Shown here in pieces: positions 41,217-50,177 of a stretch of DNA of 64,000 nucleotides. The stretch covers positions 868,001 through 932,000 of the forward strand of contig NZ_BMPG01000001.1 of assembly GCF_014647475.1 (NCBI RefSeq), given 5' to 3'. Position 1 is the first letter of the stretch. Each line of letters starts with the position of its first letter. The DNA is from Halocalculus aciditolerans. GTDB taxonomy: Archaea > Halobacteriota > Halobacteria > Halobacteriales > Halobacteriaceae. Below the pieces are notes generated by a model that did not search any database, was not told the origin of the DNA, and saw only the letters and a program-made list of their open reading frames with translations. The position numbers and the translations under genes were made by a program.

Positions 41217-42863
41217 ATGAGTTCTGAGGCCGAGGGCGCGTTCGAAGCGGCGTGCGACGAGCTCGTCGACCGCATCCTCGCCGGCGACGTCGGAAAGGAC
41301 GACGTCGAGTCCGCGAAGATGGACGTCTGCGGGGAGTATTCCGCGCCGAAAGTGCCGACGCACACCGAGCTGCTCGACCGCGCGCCCGACGGACGGCGCG
41401 AGGAGCTCGAGAAGGTCCTCCAGCGGAAGCCCGTGCGGACGGCGTCCGGCGTGACGCCGGTCGCCATCATGACGAGCCCGCACCTCTGCCCGCACGGCAA
41501 GTGCCTCTACTGTCCGGGCGGTCCCGCGAGCGACTTCGGGAGCGCGCAGTCCTACACGGGCCACGAGCCCGCCGCCGCGCGCGGCGAGCAGAACGACTAC
41601 GACCCCTACGGGCAGGTGATGCTTCGGCTGAACCAACTCCGGGAGATCGGCCACCCGGTGGATAAGGTCGAGCTCATCATCATGGGGGGGACGATGACCG
41701 CGCGCAGCCACGACTACCAGGAGTGGTTCGCGAAGCGCGCGCTCGAAGCGCTCAACGACTTCGACCCCGACGCCGAACCGCAGCCCGCCGAGGGCGTGAG
41801 CTTCGCACAAGACCCCGAGGAGTACGAGTACCGCTACCTCGAAGACGTCAAGGAGGCGAACGAGCACGGGAACATCAAGAACATCGGGACGACGTTCGAG
41901 ACGAAGCCCGACTGGTGTACGGACGAGGCCATCGACCGGATGCTCCGCCTCGGCGGAACGAAGGTCGAGGTGGGCGTGCAGACGACGTACGAGCGTATCA
42001 ACCGCGAGATGCACCGCGGGCACGGCATGCAGGCGTCGATGGACGCGAACCAGCGGCTCCGGGACGCCGCGTTCAAGGTCGGCTTCCACATGATGCCCGG
42101 GCAGCCCGGGATGACGGAGGAGATGGTGCGCGAGGACTTCCGCCGCATCTTCGAGGACCCCGCGTGGCGGCCGGACTACCTCAAGATCTATCCGACGCTC
42201 GTCGTCAGAGGAACGCGAGTCTACGACCAGTGGCGGCGCGACGACTTCGACCCCCTCACGAACGACCAGGCCGCCCGGCTCGTCGCCGAGATCATGAAGG
42301 ACCTCCCCCGGTACGTCCGCCTGCAGCGCGTGCAGCGCGACATCCCCGCGGACTTCATCGACGGCGGCGTCTGGAAGTCGAACCTCCGCCAGCTCGCCTG
42401 GCAGGTCATGGACGACCACGGCTGGACCTGCGAGTGCATCCGCTGTCGGGAAGCCGGGATGAACGACGAAGAGCCGGAGAACGTCACCTACGACGTCCTC
42501 ACTTACGAGTCCGGCGGTGGCACGGAGCACTTCATGTCCTACGAGGACTTCGACAACGACCTCCTCGTCGGCTTCTGCCGGCTTCGCTTCCCGAACGACG
42601 CCCGACGGGAAGAGCTGGAGAACGCGGCGCTCGTCCGCGAGCTCCACGTCTACGGGAGCGAAGTCGGCGTGGGTCGCGACGGCGACGCCGGCACGCACCA
42701 ACACCGCGGCTACGGCCGCAAGCTCATGCAACGCGCCGAGGAGAAAGCACGCGAAGCGGGCTACGACAAGCTCGCCGTCATCTCCGGCATCGGCGCGCGC
42801 CAGTACTACAAGCAGAAGCACGGCTACGAGCAGGACGGCCCGTACGTCTCGAAGAAACTGTAG
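41217..42863 (+). CDS. elp3: Elp3-family tRNA uridine modification enzyme
   Basis: Radical-SAM plus GNAT acetyltransferase, catalysing the first step of cm5U34 formation in tRNA wobble uridines from acetyl-CoA and SAM. 548 residues. The radical-SAM cluster motif CPHGKCLYCPGG lies near residues 88-99; VGVQTTYERINREMHRGH and HMMPGQPGMTEEM are core motifs; the C-terminal GNAT domain ends QHRGYGRKLMQRAEEKAR and ARQYYKQKHGYEQDGPYV. Start at 41217 (MSSEAEG) is used. Archaeal Elp3 acts without the other Elongator subunits. Confidence 0.96.
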   Translation: MSSEAEGAFEAACDELVDRILAGDVGKDDVESAKMDVCGEYSAPKVPTHTELLDRAPDGRREELEKVLQRKPVRTASGVTPVAIMTSPHLCPHGKCLYCPGGPASDFGSAQSYTGHEPAAARGEQNDYDPYGQVMLRLNQLREIGHPVDKVELIIMGGTMTARSHDYQEWFAKRALEALNDFDPDAEPQPAEGVSFAQDPEEYEYRYLEDVKEANEHGNIKNIGTTFETKPDWCTDEAIDRMLRLGGTKVEVGVQTTYERINREMHRGHGMQASMDANQRLRDAAFKVGFHMMPGQPGMTEEMVREDFRRIFEDPAWRPDYLKIYPTLVVRGTRVYDQWRRDDFDPLTNDQAARLVAEIMKDLPRYVRLQRVQRDIPADFIDGGVWKSNLRQLAWQVMDDHGWTCECIRCREAGMNDEEPENVTYDVLTYESGGGTEHFMSYEDFDNDLLVGFCRLRFPNDARREELENAALVRELHVYGSEVGVGRDGDAGTHQHRGYGRKLMQRAEEKAREAGYDKLAVISGIGARQYYKQKHGYEQDGPYVSKKL

Positions 42864-43047
42864 GGCGGCGTCGGCTCTGTGGCTTCGGCGCTGACGCGGG
42901 CTCTGGGCGAGCAGGCGACAGCGTTCGTCCGCGGCACGCGTGTCGCACAACCGCTGGCGCGCCGCGGCAGTTCTCAGGTCACGCGGCGAGTTGGCCGCGG
43001 TTTCGTATTTGAACGTTCGGAGCGGCGGCGAAGGAGGAGAGCGCGGG

Positions 43048-43827
43048 TTAGACGTCGATGATGCCGCCGGCGGTCGCGCCGGTGGCGATGCTGTGGGGGG
43101 CGACGAGGGGGCTGATTGAGGTTTCGTTGTCGACGACGGCGCGGCGGTCGGTGCCTTCGGGGTCGGGGACGTCGCGGTCGAAGAGGTCGGTCCAGAAGCG
43201 GTCGTTGACGTTCACGCCGGCTTCGGTGAATTCGGCCTGGAGTTCGTACTCCTGGGTGGGGCGGGTGACGCGATAGACGGGGGTGTCGGCTTGGCCGGCG
43301 GCGGGGGCGTTGATAGTGAGGTAGTCGGCGGTGGGGAGGACGTCGCCGTCGAGGAAGCCGGGGAGGAGGTCGTCGACGGCGGCGGCGGCCTCGACGAAGT
43401 CGGGTTGTTCGGGGTGGTAGGGTTCACCGGGGGTGTAGGCCCAGTCGTACATGGAGACGGCGATGGCGGGGTAGCCGAGGAAGGAGGCTTCCATGGCTGC
43501 GCCGATGGTGCCGGAGCGCGCGAGGACGTGCGCGCCGAGGTTGGGGCCGTCGTTGCAGCCGGAGACGACGATGTCGGGCTCGACGTCGAGCGCGCCGATG
43601 GCGATGGCGACGCAGTCGGCTGGAGTGCCTTGGACGGCGTAGCCGCGGTGGCGTTCGTCGTAGTCGACGTGCCCCCAGCTCCGCGTCTGCCCGGTGCCGG
43701 ACTGGTTCTCGGCGGGCGCGACGACGGTGACGTCGTGCGTTTCCGAGAGGCGGTCGTAGACGGCTTGGAGGCCGGGTGCGTCGATGCCGTCGTCGTTCGT
43801 GAGGAGGACGGAGCGCGACGTGGTCAC
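43048..43827 (-). CDS. surE: 5'/3'-nucleotidase SurE
   Basis: 259 residues from a GTG start. VLLTNDDGIDAPGLQAV contains the metal-binding Asp pair; APAENQSGTGQ, QGTPADCVAIAI and VVSGCNDGPNLGAHVL (equivalent of SGxNxGxNxG) are the SurE signatures. It dephosphorylates nucleoside 5'- and 3'-monophosphates with divalent metal. Convergent with elp3 (184 nt apart). Confidence 0.95.
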   Translation of the reverse strand: MTTSRSVLLTNDDGIDAPGLQAVYDRLSETHDVTVVAPAENQSGTGQTRSWGHVDYDERHRGYAVQGTPADCVAIAIGALDVEPDIVVSGCNDGPNLGAHVLARSGTIGAAMEASFLGYPAIAVSMYDWAYTPGEPYHPEQPDFVEAAAAVDDLLPGFLDGDVLPTADYLTINAPAAGQADTPVYRVTRPTQEYELQAEFTEAGVNVNDRFWTDLFDRDVPDPEGTDRRAVVDNETSISPLVAPHSIATGATAGGIIDV

Positions 43828-43950
43828 GTCTGGGTCTTGTGAACGCGGGTGGTAAGCGATTCCGGTCCGCGGCGGTCTATCGAGGTCTCCTGTGCGGTCC
43901 GGAGACCTGCGGAGGCGCGCCGAGGAATTCGGTGGCTCGTGGTGGTTTCG

Positions 43951-44892
43951 TCACTCGGCGTTCGCGTCGGCCTGCGGGGCGAGGACGGCGTTGATCGCGC
44001 GCGTGGCGGGGACGGGGACGCCGGCGTCGCGGCCGTGGGCGACGACGCTGCCGTGGAGGGCGTCGAGCTCCATGCGCTTGCCGTGGGTGAGGTCGTAGTG
44101 GAGGCTGGAGTACTGGTCGTCGCTTCCCTCCTGCATGGCGTCGAGCCATTTGCCGACGGGGTCCCAGTCGAAGCGGACGCCCTTCGCGTGGGCGACGGCG
44201 ACGACTTCCTCCATCACCTGCCGGTAGAGGCTCCAGGATTCGTCGTTCGCGCGGACGCGGCCGAGCGGCTGGCGGGTGGCGGCGGTGAGGCCGGCCTGCG
44301 CGCAGATGAGCGCGAACTTATCCCAGAGCGTCGCGTGGACGTTCTCGGTGTACTTCGCGCTCATCCCGGTGGCTTCCTCGCAGGCGTCGAGGAAGGCGTC
44401 GGCGAGCGCGGAGCGTTCCGGGGGTTCCTCGTCGATGTCGTGGTACTGGCCGTAGAGGATGTGCGCGGGGCCGCCGGTGTGTTCGACGACGCCGGGTTCC
44501 TTGATGGTGGAGAAGATGTAGGTGACGCCGCCCCAGACGCGCTCGCTGCCGACGGCGTCGACGAGGACGGGTTCGTTGTCGACGCCGTTCTGCACGCTGA
44601 GCACCGCGCCGTCGTCGGCGAGGAGGCCGTCGAGGTCGGCGGCGGCGTCGGCGGTGTCGAAGGATTTCACGCAGAAGACGACGACGTCGACCGGGTCGAT
44701 CTCGCTCGGGTCGTCGGTCGCGGGGAGGTCGACGTGGAAGTCGCCCTCGACTGATTCGACGGTGAGGCCGTCTTCTTTCAATGCGTCGAGGTGTTGGCCG
44801 CGCGCGATGAGTTCGACGTCGTGTCCGTCCTGGGCGAGGCGGCCGCCGTAGTAGCCGCCGACGCCGCCCGCGCCGTAGATCGCGATTCGCAT
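43951..44892 (-). CDS. panE: 2-dehydropantoate 2-reductase (ketopantoate reductase)
   Basis: 313 residues. NAD(P)-binding Rossmann start MRIAIYGAGGVGGYYGG, conserved VFCVKSFDT, VLSVQNGVDNE and the catalytic Lys in LWDKFALICAQAG. Reduces ketopantoate to pantoate in coenzyme A synthesis, as in other archaea, with NADH or NADPH; cofactor cannot be set. Start at 44892 is the conserved Met; nine upstream codons are not used. Divergent from rqcH. Confidence 0.93.
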   Translation of the reverse strand: MRIAIYGAGGVGGYYGGRLAQDGHDVELIARGQHLDALKEDGLTVESVEGDFHVDLPATDDPSEIDPVDVVVFCVKSFDTADAAADLDGLLADDGAVLSVQNGVDNEPVLVDAVGSERVWGGVTYIFSTIKEPGVVEHTGGPAHILYGQYHDIDEEPPERSALADAFLDACEEATGMSAKYTENVHATLWDKFALICAQAGLTAATRQPLGRVRANDESWSLYRQVMEEVVAVAHAKGVRFDWDPVGKWLDAMQEGSDDQYSSLHYDLTHGKRMELDALHGSVVAHGRDAGVPVPATRAINAVLAPQADANAE

Positions 44893-45029
44893 ACTCCGGG
44901 GTTGAGCGCGCGCCGGCAAAGGCGTTGGCGTCCCGGCCGTTCCTCGCCGGTCGAGAGAGAACCCGTGGGACGTCGCGTCGCCGCGGGCGACCGTAGGAGG
45001 GAAGGCGGGGACTCTCCAAAGCGGAGGTA

Positions 45030-47150
45030 ATGAATCAGAAACGGGAGATGACGAGCGTCGACCTCGTGGCGCTCACGCGGGAGCTCCGCGACTACGAGGG
45101 GGCGAAGGTCGATAAGGCCTATCTCTACGGCGACGACCTCGTCCGGCTGAAGATGCGGGATTTCGACGAGGGCCGCGTGGAACTCCTCCTCGAAGTCGGC
45201 GACACGAAGCGCGCGCACGTCGCCGCGCCGGAGCACGTCCCGGACGCGCCGGGGCGGCCGCCGAACTTCGCGAAGATGCTGCGGAACCGGCTGTCGGGCG
45301 CGGACCTCGCGGACGTCCGCCAGTACGGCTTCGACCGCATCGTCGAGTTCGAGTTCCGCCGCGAGGACCAGGACACGACCATCGTCGTGGAGCTCTTCGG
45401 GGACGGGAACGTCGCCGTTCTCGACCAGAACGGCACCGTCGTGGACTGCCTCGACACCGTGCGCTTGCAGAGCCGGACGGTCGCGCCGGGGAGCCAGTAC
45501 GGGTTCCCGCAGGCGCGCCTGAACCCCCTGGAGGTCGACTACGAGGAGTTCGCGGCGCAGATGGAGCAGTCCGATACGGACCTCGTGCGGACGGTGGCGA
45601 CGCAGTTGAACTTCGGCGGGCTCTACGGCGAGGAGCTCTGCACGCGAGCGGGCGTGGAGAAGACGAAGGACATCGCGGACGCCGGCGACGACGAGTTCGA
45701 AGCCATCTATCACGCGATGACGTCGATGTTCGACCGGCTCAAGTCGGGCGACGTCGACCCGCGCGTCTACTACGAGCCGAGCGAGGACGACGACGGCTCG
45801 GAGACGCGCGTGGACGTGACGCCGCTCCCGCTGGAGGAGCACGCGGAGCTGGAGTCGGAGGCGTTCGACTCGTTCAACGCGGCGCTCGACGACTACTTCA
45901 CGAACCTCGGTGGCACGGAAGAAGAGGAGGGGAGCGCGGCGAACGCGGGGAAGCCGGATTTCCAGGCGGAGATCGAGAAGAACGAGCGCATCATCGCCCA
46001 GCAGGAGGGCGCGATCGAGGACTTCGAGAGGGAGGCGGAGGCGGAGCGAGAGAAGGCCGAGGCGCTCTACGGGAACTACGACCTCGTCGACGACTTCCTC
46101 ACGACCGTCCGAGAGGCGCGGGACGCCGGGTACTCGTGGGCGGAGGTCGAGGAGACGCTCGAAGACGCGAAGGAGTCGGGGATGGACGAGGCGCAGCCGT
46201 TCGAGGGCGTCGACGAGCAGAACGGCCGCGTCCGCGTGCGCCTCGGCGACCACTCCATCTGGCTGGAGCCGGAGTCAGGCGTCGAGAAGAACGCGGACCG
46301 CCTCTACACGGAGGCAAAGCGCATCGAGGAGAAGAAAGAGGGCGCGCTCGAGGCCATCGAGAACACGCGCGAGGAGCTGGAAGCGGCGAAGAAGCGGAAG
46401 GCGGAGTGGTCGGAGGAGCCGGCGTCCGACGAGGCAGAAGAGGACGCAGAGGACGAGGATATCGACTGGCTGTCGCGGTCGTCGGTGCCGGTGCGGAAGC
46501 CGGAGCGGTGGTACGACCGCTTCCGCTGGTTCCGCACCTCCGACGGCTTCCTCGTCATCGGCGGGCGGAACGCCGACCAGAACGAGGAGATCGTGAAGAA
46601 GTACATGGACAACTACGACCGGTTCTTCCACGCGCAGGCGCACGGCGGCCCGGTCACGGTGTTGAAGACGAGCGCGCCGTCGGAGCCCGCACAGGACATC
46701 GACGTCCCCCGGCAGTCGCTGGAGGAGGCGGCGCAGTTCGCCGTCAGCTACTCCTCGGTGTGGAAGGACGGCCGCGGCGCGGGCGACGCCTACATGGTCA
46801 TGCCCGAGCAGGTCTCGAAGACCGCGGAGTCCGGCGAGTACCTCTCGAAGGGCGGGTTCACCATCCGCGGGGAGCGCGAGTACTTCCGCGACGTCGCCGT
46901 GGGGTGTGCGGTCGGTATCACTTGTGAGCCGGAGACGCGCGTCGTCGGCGGCCCGCCGAGCGTCATCACCGAGCAGGCGGAGCTCGCCGTCGAACTCGAG
47001 CCCGGGCGGTACGCGCAGGGAGACGCCGCGAAACGCGTGTATCGGAAATTCCGGGAGGCGTTCGCGGACACGAGCTTCGTGCGGAAGGTCGCGAGCCCGG
47101 ACCAGATTCAGCTCTTCATGCCGCCGGGCGGCAGTCGCATCAAGGACTGA
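45030..47150 (+). CDS. rqcH: Ribosome quality control factor RqcH (NEMF/Rqc2 homologue)
   Basis: 706 residues. N-terminal NFACT-N domain with KVDKAYLYGDDLVRLKM, then FDRIVEFEF (the Asp-Arg needed for tRNA-tail addition in RqcH). Two HhH regions, a long coiled coil (about 310-350 and 425-460) and the C-terminal NFACT-R domain (WYDRFRWFRTSDGFLVIGG, YFRDVAVGCAVG) follow. RqcH binds the 50S subunit with peptidyl-tRNA after ribosome splitting and in bacteria adds Ala tails. A Shine-Dalgarno GGAGGT sits 3 nt before the ATG, which is rare in this window and decides the start. Close to the pelA gene, which acts upstream in rescue. Confidence 0.95.
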   Translation: MNQKREMTSVDLVALTRELRDYEGAKVDKAYLYGDDLVRLKMRDFDEGRVELLLEVGDTKRAHVAAPEHVPDAPGRPPNFAKMLRNRLSGADLADVRQYGFDRIVEFEFRREDQDTTIVVELFGDGNVAVLDQNGTVVDCLDTVRLQSRTVAPGSQYGFPQARLNPLEVDYEEFAAQMEQSDTDLVRTVATQLNFGGLYGEELCTRAGVEKTKDIADAGDDEFEAIYHAMTSMFDRLKSGDVDPRVYYEPSEDDDGSETRVDVTPLPLEEHAELESEAFDSFNAALDDYFTNLGGTEEEEGSAANAGKPDFQAEIEKNERIIAQQEGAIEDFEREAEAEREKAEALYGNYDLVDDFLTTVREARDAGYSWAEVEETLEDAKESGMDEAQPFEGVDEQNGRVRVRLGDHSIWLEPESGVEKNADRLYTEAKRIEEKKEGALEAIENTREELEAAKKRKAEWSEEPASDEAEEDAEDEDIDWLSRSSVPVRKPERWYDRFRWFRTSDGFLVIGGRNADQNEEIVKKYMDNYDRFFHAQAHGGPVTVLKTSAPSEPAQDIDVPRQSLEEAAQFAVSYSSVWKDGRGAGDAYMVMPEQVSKTAESGEYLSKGGFTIRGEREYFRDVAVGCAVGITCEPETRVVGGPPSVITEQAELAVELEPGRYAQGDAAKRVYRKFREAFADTSFVRKVASPDQIQLFMPPGGSRIKD

Positions 47151-47225
47151 GCGAGGGCGGCGCAGTCGGGCGGATTCGTGTGTGAGTGTCGCGCGAGGCG
47201 AGGATTTATCCCCTGACCCGGTGAC

Positions 47226-48278
47226 GTGTTTCGTGTGTTCGAAGACGCCCTGAACTACCCCCGCGAGGGAGACGACTGGCTGACGAAGATACTCATCGGC
47301 GGCGGCCTCCAGTGGGTCGCGGCCTTCATCGTCTTCGTCTCCGTCTTCTTGATGTTCGTCGGTATCGGCTTCCTGACTATCTGGTTCGCCGTCGTTCCCG
47401 GCATCGTGCTCGCCGGGTACACGCTCGACGTCGCGCGGAGCGTGCTCGACAGCGACCCCGAGATGCCGGCGTTCGAGGACTGGCAGCGGTTGTTCGTCGA
47501 CGGCCTGAAGGTCTTCCTCGTCGGTATCGTCTACGGGCTTCCGCTGCTCGTGCTCGGCCTCGTCTTCCTCGCCGTGGCGGTGCTCGGCGGGCGGGCCGAC
47601 GTGGGCGCGCTCGTCATCGTCGTCTTCTTCCTCGTGGCGTTCGCCTACAGCCTCGCCGTCACCTACGTCTTCCCGGTCTCGCTCGTGAACATGGCGCGCG
47701 AGGACGACGTCGCCGCGGCGTTCGACTTCGCCGTGCTCTCCGACGTCGCGCTCGACGGCGACTACGCGGTCGGCTGGCTGCTCGCGGTCGTCGTGAAACT
47801 CCTCGGCGGCGTCGTGAACAGCATCCTCGGCGCGGTCGTCGTCGGCTTCCTCCTCGTGCCGCTCGTCCAGTTCTACACGCGCGTCTCCGGCACCTACCTC
47901 CTCACGCGCGGCTTCATGGACGTCCGCGGCATCGACTTCGACCCCGACACCGACCACCAGACCACGCTCGACGAAGCCGCCGGCTCCGACGCCGGCCTCG
48001 GCGAGGGCGAAGACGACGACTCGATGCCCGAAGCGCAGACGACGGTCGAGCCCGACAGCGACGTCGACGACACCGTCAGCAGCCTCAAGGACGTCGAGCA
48101 GTCCCGGCCGCCGGCGGACGCGGCCGGCGAGACGAGCGACGAAGACGCGTCCGACGCCGGCGCTGCTGACAACGCGGACGCCGACGAGACCGACGCTGAC
48201 TCCGACGCTGACGACGCCGACGATGATGACGACGATTCGGCGGGCGGCGGCGAGCGTCGCGACGACCGGTCGGTTTAG
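47226..48278 (+). CDS. DUF4013-family membrane protein
   Basis: 350 residues from a GTG start. FRVFEDALNYPREGDDWLTK is the DUF4013 N-terminus, followed by about six helices in two triplets (AAFIVFVSVFLMFVGIGF and later VVVGFLLVPLVQFYT). The last 110 residues are an extremely acidic Asp/Ala-rich cytoplasmic tail. The family is common in methanogens and haloarchaea, with no known function. It lies 75 nt after rqcH. Confidence 0.85.
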   Translation: MFRVFEDALNYPREGDDWLTKILIGGGLQWVAAFIVFVSVFLMFVGIGFLTIWFAVVPGIVLAGYTLDVARSVLDSDPEMPAFEDWQRLFVDGLKVFLVGIVYGLPLLVLGLVFLAVAVLGGRADVGALVIVVFFLVAFAYSLAVTYVFPVSLVNMAREDDVAAAFDFAVLSDVALDGDYAVGWLLAVVVKLLGGVVNSILGAVVVGFLLVPLVQFYTRVSGTYLLTRGFMDVRGIDFDPDTDHQTTLDEAAGSDAGLGEGEDDDSMPEAQTTVEPDSDVDDTVSSLKDVEQSRPPADAAGETSDEDASDAGAADNADADETDADSDADDADDDDDDSAGGGERRDDRSV

Positions 48279-48303
48279 ACGCGTCGACGTCCTCTCTTTT
48301 CGC

Positions 48304-48693
48304 ATGGTCTCGGCCGTTCCGCGCGAGCAGCGCCGCCGTCGGTACTGGCGTCGGGCGGGGCTCGCGCTCTTCGTGCTCCTCACCGTCGACCTCCTGACGA
48401 CGGCGCTCGCGGTGCGCGCCTACGGGGTCGGCGGGGAGGCGAACCCCATCATGGCGTATCTCCTCGGCAGCGGGTTCGCGGTGCTGCTCGGCGTCCACCT
48501 CGCCGTGCTGGCGGTGCTCGCCGCGCTCTTCTACGCGCTCATCGAACTCGCCGTGCGCGCGCCGAGCCCGTTCGACGAGGTCGTCGCGGCGAGCTTCGAA
48601 GTATGGAGCGCGCTCCTCGTCGTCGCGGGCGTCGTCGTCGCCGCGAACAACCTCGCCGTCGTCTTCTTCGGCTGGACGTTTCTCCCGGGGTGA
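48304..48693 (+). CDS. DUF5658-like small membrane protein
   Basis: 129 residues: Arg-rich N-terminus, then three helices (about 18-36, 56-84, 103-122). The motif VDLLTTALAVRAYG followed by GEANPIMAYLLG is that of DUF5658-type proteins. Its stop codon (48691-48693) is 6 nt from the right-end hairpin of the TnpB element. Start at 48304 follows a GC-biased spacer; it is 25 nt after the DUF4013 stop. Confidence 0.8.
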   Translation: MVSAVPREQRRRRYWRRAGLALFVLLTVDLLTTALAVRAYGVGGEANPIMAYLLGSGFAVLLGVHLAVLAVLAALFYALIELAVRAPSPFDEVVAASFEVWSALLVVAGVVVAANNLAVVFFGWTFLPG

Positions 48694-48699
48694 CATCCT

Positions 48700-48800
48700 C
48701 CCCGTCGTGAACGACCGGGCTTCCCGTACCGCAGTTGGGATATTTGCTGGTCTACGACACGACCTGTTCTCTCGTGTGAAACAACCCGCTCTCGCGGTCG
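48700..48800 (-). ncRNA. Candidate reRNA/omega-RNA at the tnpB 3' end
   Basis: In IS200/605 elements the guide RNA is made from the tnpB 3' end and the right end of the element. Here that segment is about 48700-48800 on the minus strand and includes the right-end hairpin. Bounds are approximate and taken by analogy. Confidence 0.35.
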
Positions 48801-50002
48801 AACAAGTATGTCGATGGCTGTGCCACACAGCCGTTACTCCTATCCTCGCCGTGAGGACTCGGAGTTATCTTCTGGCGCATATTCTCCGCCCCATTACAAT
48901 CCGCATTACCGACCAAACCGCACGACGAGCAGACATACAGCCCACGTTCAACACGGTTCGACTTCGTGTCGTCACCACATCGTGAACACGTCTTCGACGT
49001 ATTCCACTCGTTCTCCTTCAACACCTCAACGCCACGGATCTCGCCCTTGTATTCGAGGTACTGGTAGATGCGGTCGAACGCCCACGAGTGCAACTTCTTG
49101 TTGCCGGTCTTCCCCCAGTCCGAGTCGCGCACGTCTTCAGGCCAACTCACCGCGAGCGTCCCCACACCGCGTTCAACGCACTCCGTGATGATGGTGTCCG
49201 TGAGCGTGTGGTAGAAGTGGGTTTCGCGGTCTGCGAGTTTCCGACGTGCCCACATCGACTTCGCAGACGGGCCGTTCTCACCTTCGGTGTCGTACTCGGC
49301 TCGCTTGAAGTAGTGCTTGTCCTGCTTGAGTGAGTTGCCGGGGTACAGGACGTATTCGTCGGGGAACGCGACCGTGGCGATGTTCTTGATGCCAAGGTCG
49401 ATGCCTGCCACTTCGTCGCCTGCGGAGTCGGTAGTGTCGAGTTCGATTTTGCAGACGAAGTGGAGTTCCCATTCGTCGCCGTTCCAGACGGCTCGAACGT
49501 TCTGTACCTTATTGACTTCTGCGAGGTCGACGTCCGGGCGGGTCTGGTACTCGCAGAGCAGGAAGTCCGACCAATACTCCTTGAGATTCGAGCCTTTGCT
49601 GAGTCTGACGCGGTTGTTCTCGGAGTCGTGTTTGAAGCCGTCTGCTTTGAACGTGACCGTACTCTTGGGTCGGGTGTCGCCGTGTTTGCGGTAGCCGGGC
49701 GGATTCGCCTCGTCAAACTTGTGTCGCAGGTCGAACCATGACTGGAAAGCGTCGGAAAGTTCTTCGATGACTTTCTGACTGGATTGCGCGTTCAAGTCTT
49801 TCCAGCACGACTGGTTCTTCATGTACGATTTCAGCACGCCCTCGTCTGGGATGTCGCCTGTCTCATCCCAGATACGGTCGGCTGTCCATCGGGCGACATT
49901 CCAGATTTTCGAGGCAGAGTCTCCGAGCGAGTCAAGGCCATCGCAGACCTGTCGGTGGTTCTGGATGGAACCAACGTAGGTTCGAGTGACCTGAATCGCC
50001 AT
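48752..50002 (-). CDS. tnpB: RNA-guided endonuclease TnpB (IS1341-type)
   Basis: 416 residues. N-terminal helix-turn-helix-like region, then the RuvC-like domain: VAGIDLGIKNIATVA with the first Asp (about residue 201), a Glu in VSWPEDVRD (about 290), and the final Asp in GNADCNGAENMRQ. A zinc ribbon CSRCG...YVCSSCG lies between the last two. The complete D-E-D triad and zinc site suggest an active nuclease, which in this family is guided by an RNA from the element's 3' end and helps keep the element at its donor site. Confidence 0.93.
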   Translation of the reverse strand: MAIQVTRTYVGSIQNHRQVCDGLDSLGDSASKIWNVARWTADRIWDETGDIPDEGVLKSYMKNQSCWKDLNAQSSQKVIEELSDAFQSWFDLRHKFDEANPPGYRKHGDTRPKSTVTFKADGFKHDSENNRVRLSKGSNLKEYWSDFLLCEYQTRPDVDLAEVNKVQNVRAVWNGDEWELHFVCKIELDTTDSAGDEVAGIDLGIKNIATVAFPDEYVLYPGNSLKQDKHYFKRAEYDTEGENGPSAKSMWARRKLADRETHFYHTLTDTIITECVERGVGTLAVSWPEDVRDSDWGKTGNKKLHSWAFDRIYQYLEYKGEIRGVEVLKENEWNTSKTCSRCGDDTKSNRVERGLYVCSSCGLVGNADCNGAENMRQKITPSPHGEDRSNGCVAQPSTYLFDRESGLFHTREQVVS

Positions 50003-50177
50003 ACATAGCCTATGTAGACAAATCTACTTAATGATATGGATTTGCGTGGAATATCCGGCCTGCCATCGTCGCTGGTTTGTGTAGGAGTTGTCGGATTCAC
50101 TCCCGCCGTAAACGGCGGGATTCTCTCCTTGAAGAAAGATAGCAGGACACTTACCCCGGCGGGCCCGATTTTCGACC

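Larger units (their letters stand above)
48700..50120 (-). mobile_element. IS200/IS605-type element, TnpB only
   Basis: Bounded by two short palindromic ends: TCCCGCCGT-AA-ACGGCGGGA at 50101-50120 (left end for the minus-strand gene) and CCCCGTCGT-GA-ACGACCGGG at 48700-48719 (right end, one mismatch). Between them is one gene, tnpB, with no tnpA, so it is a non-autonomous IS1341-type unit that needs a transposase in trans. Exact borders and target site cannot be fixed. The interior is lower in GC than the flanks. Confidence 0.8.
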
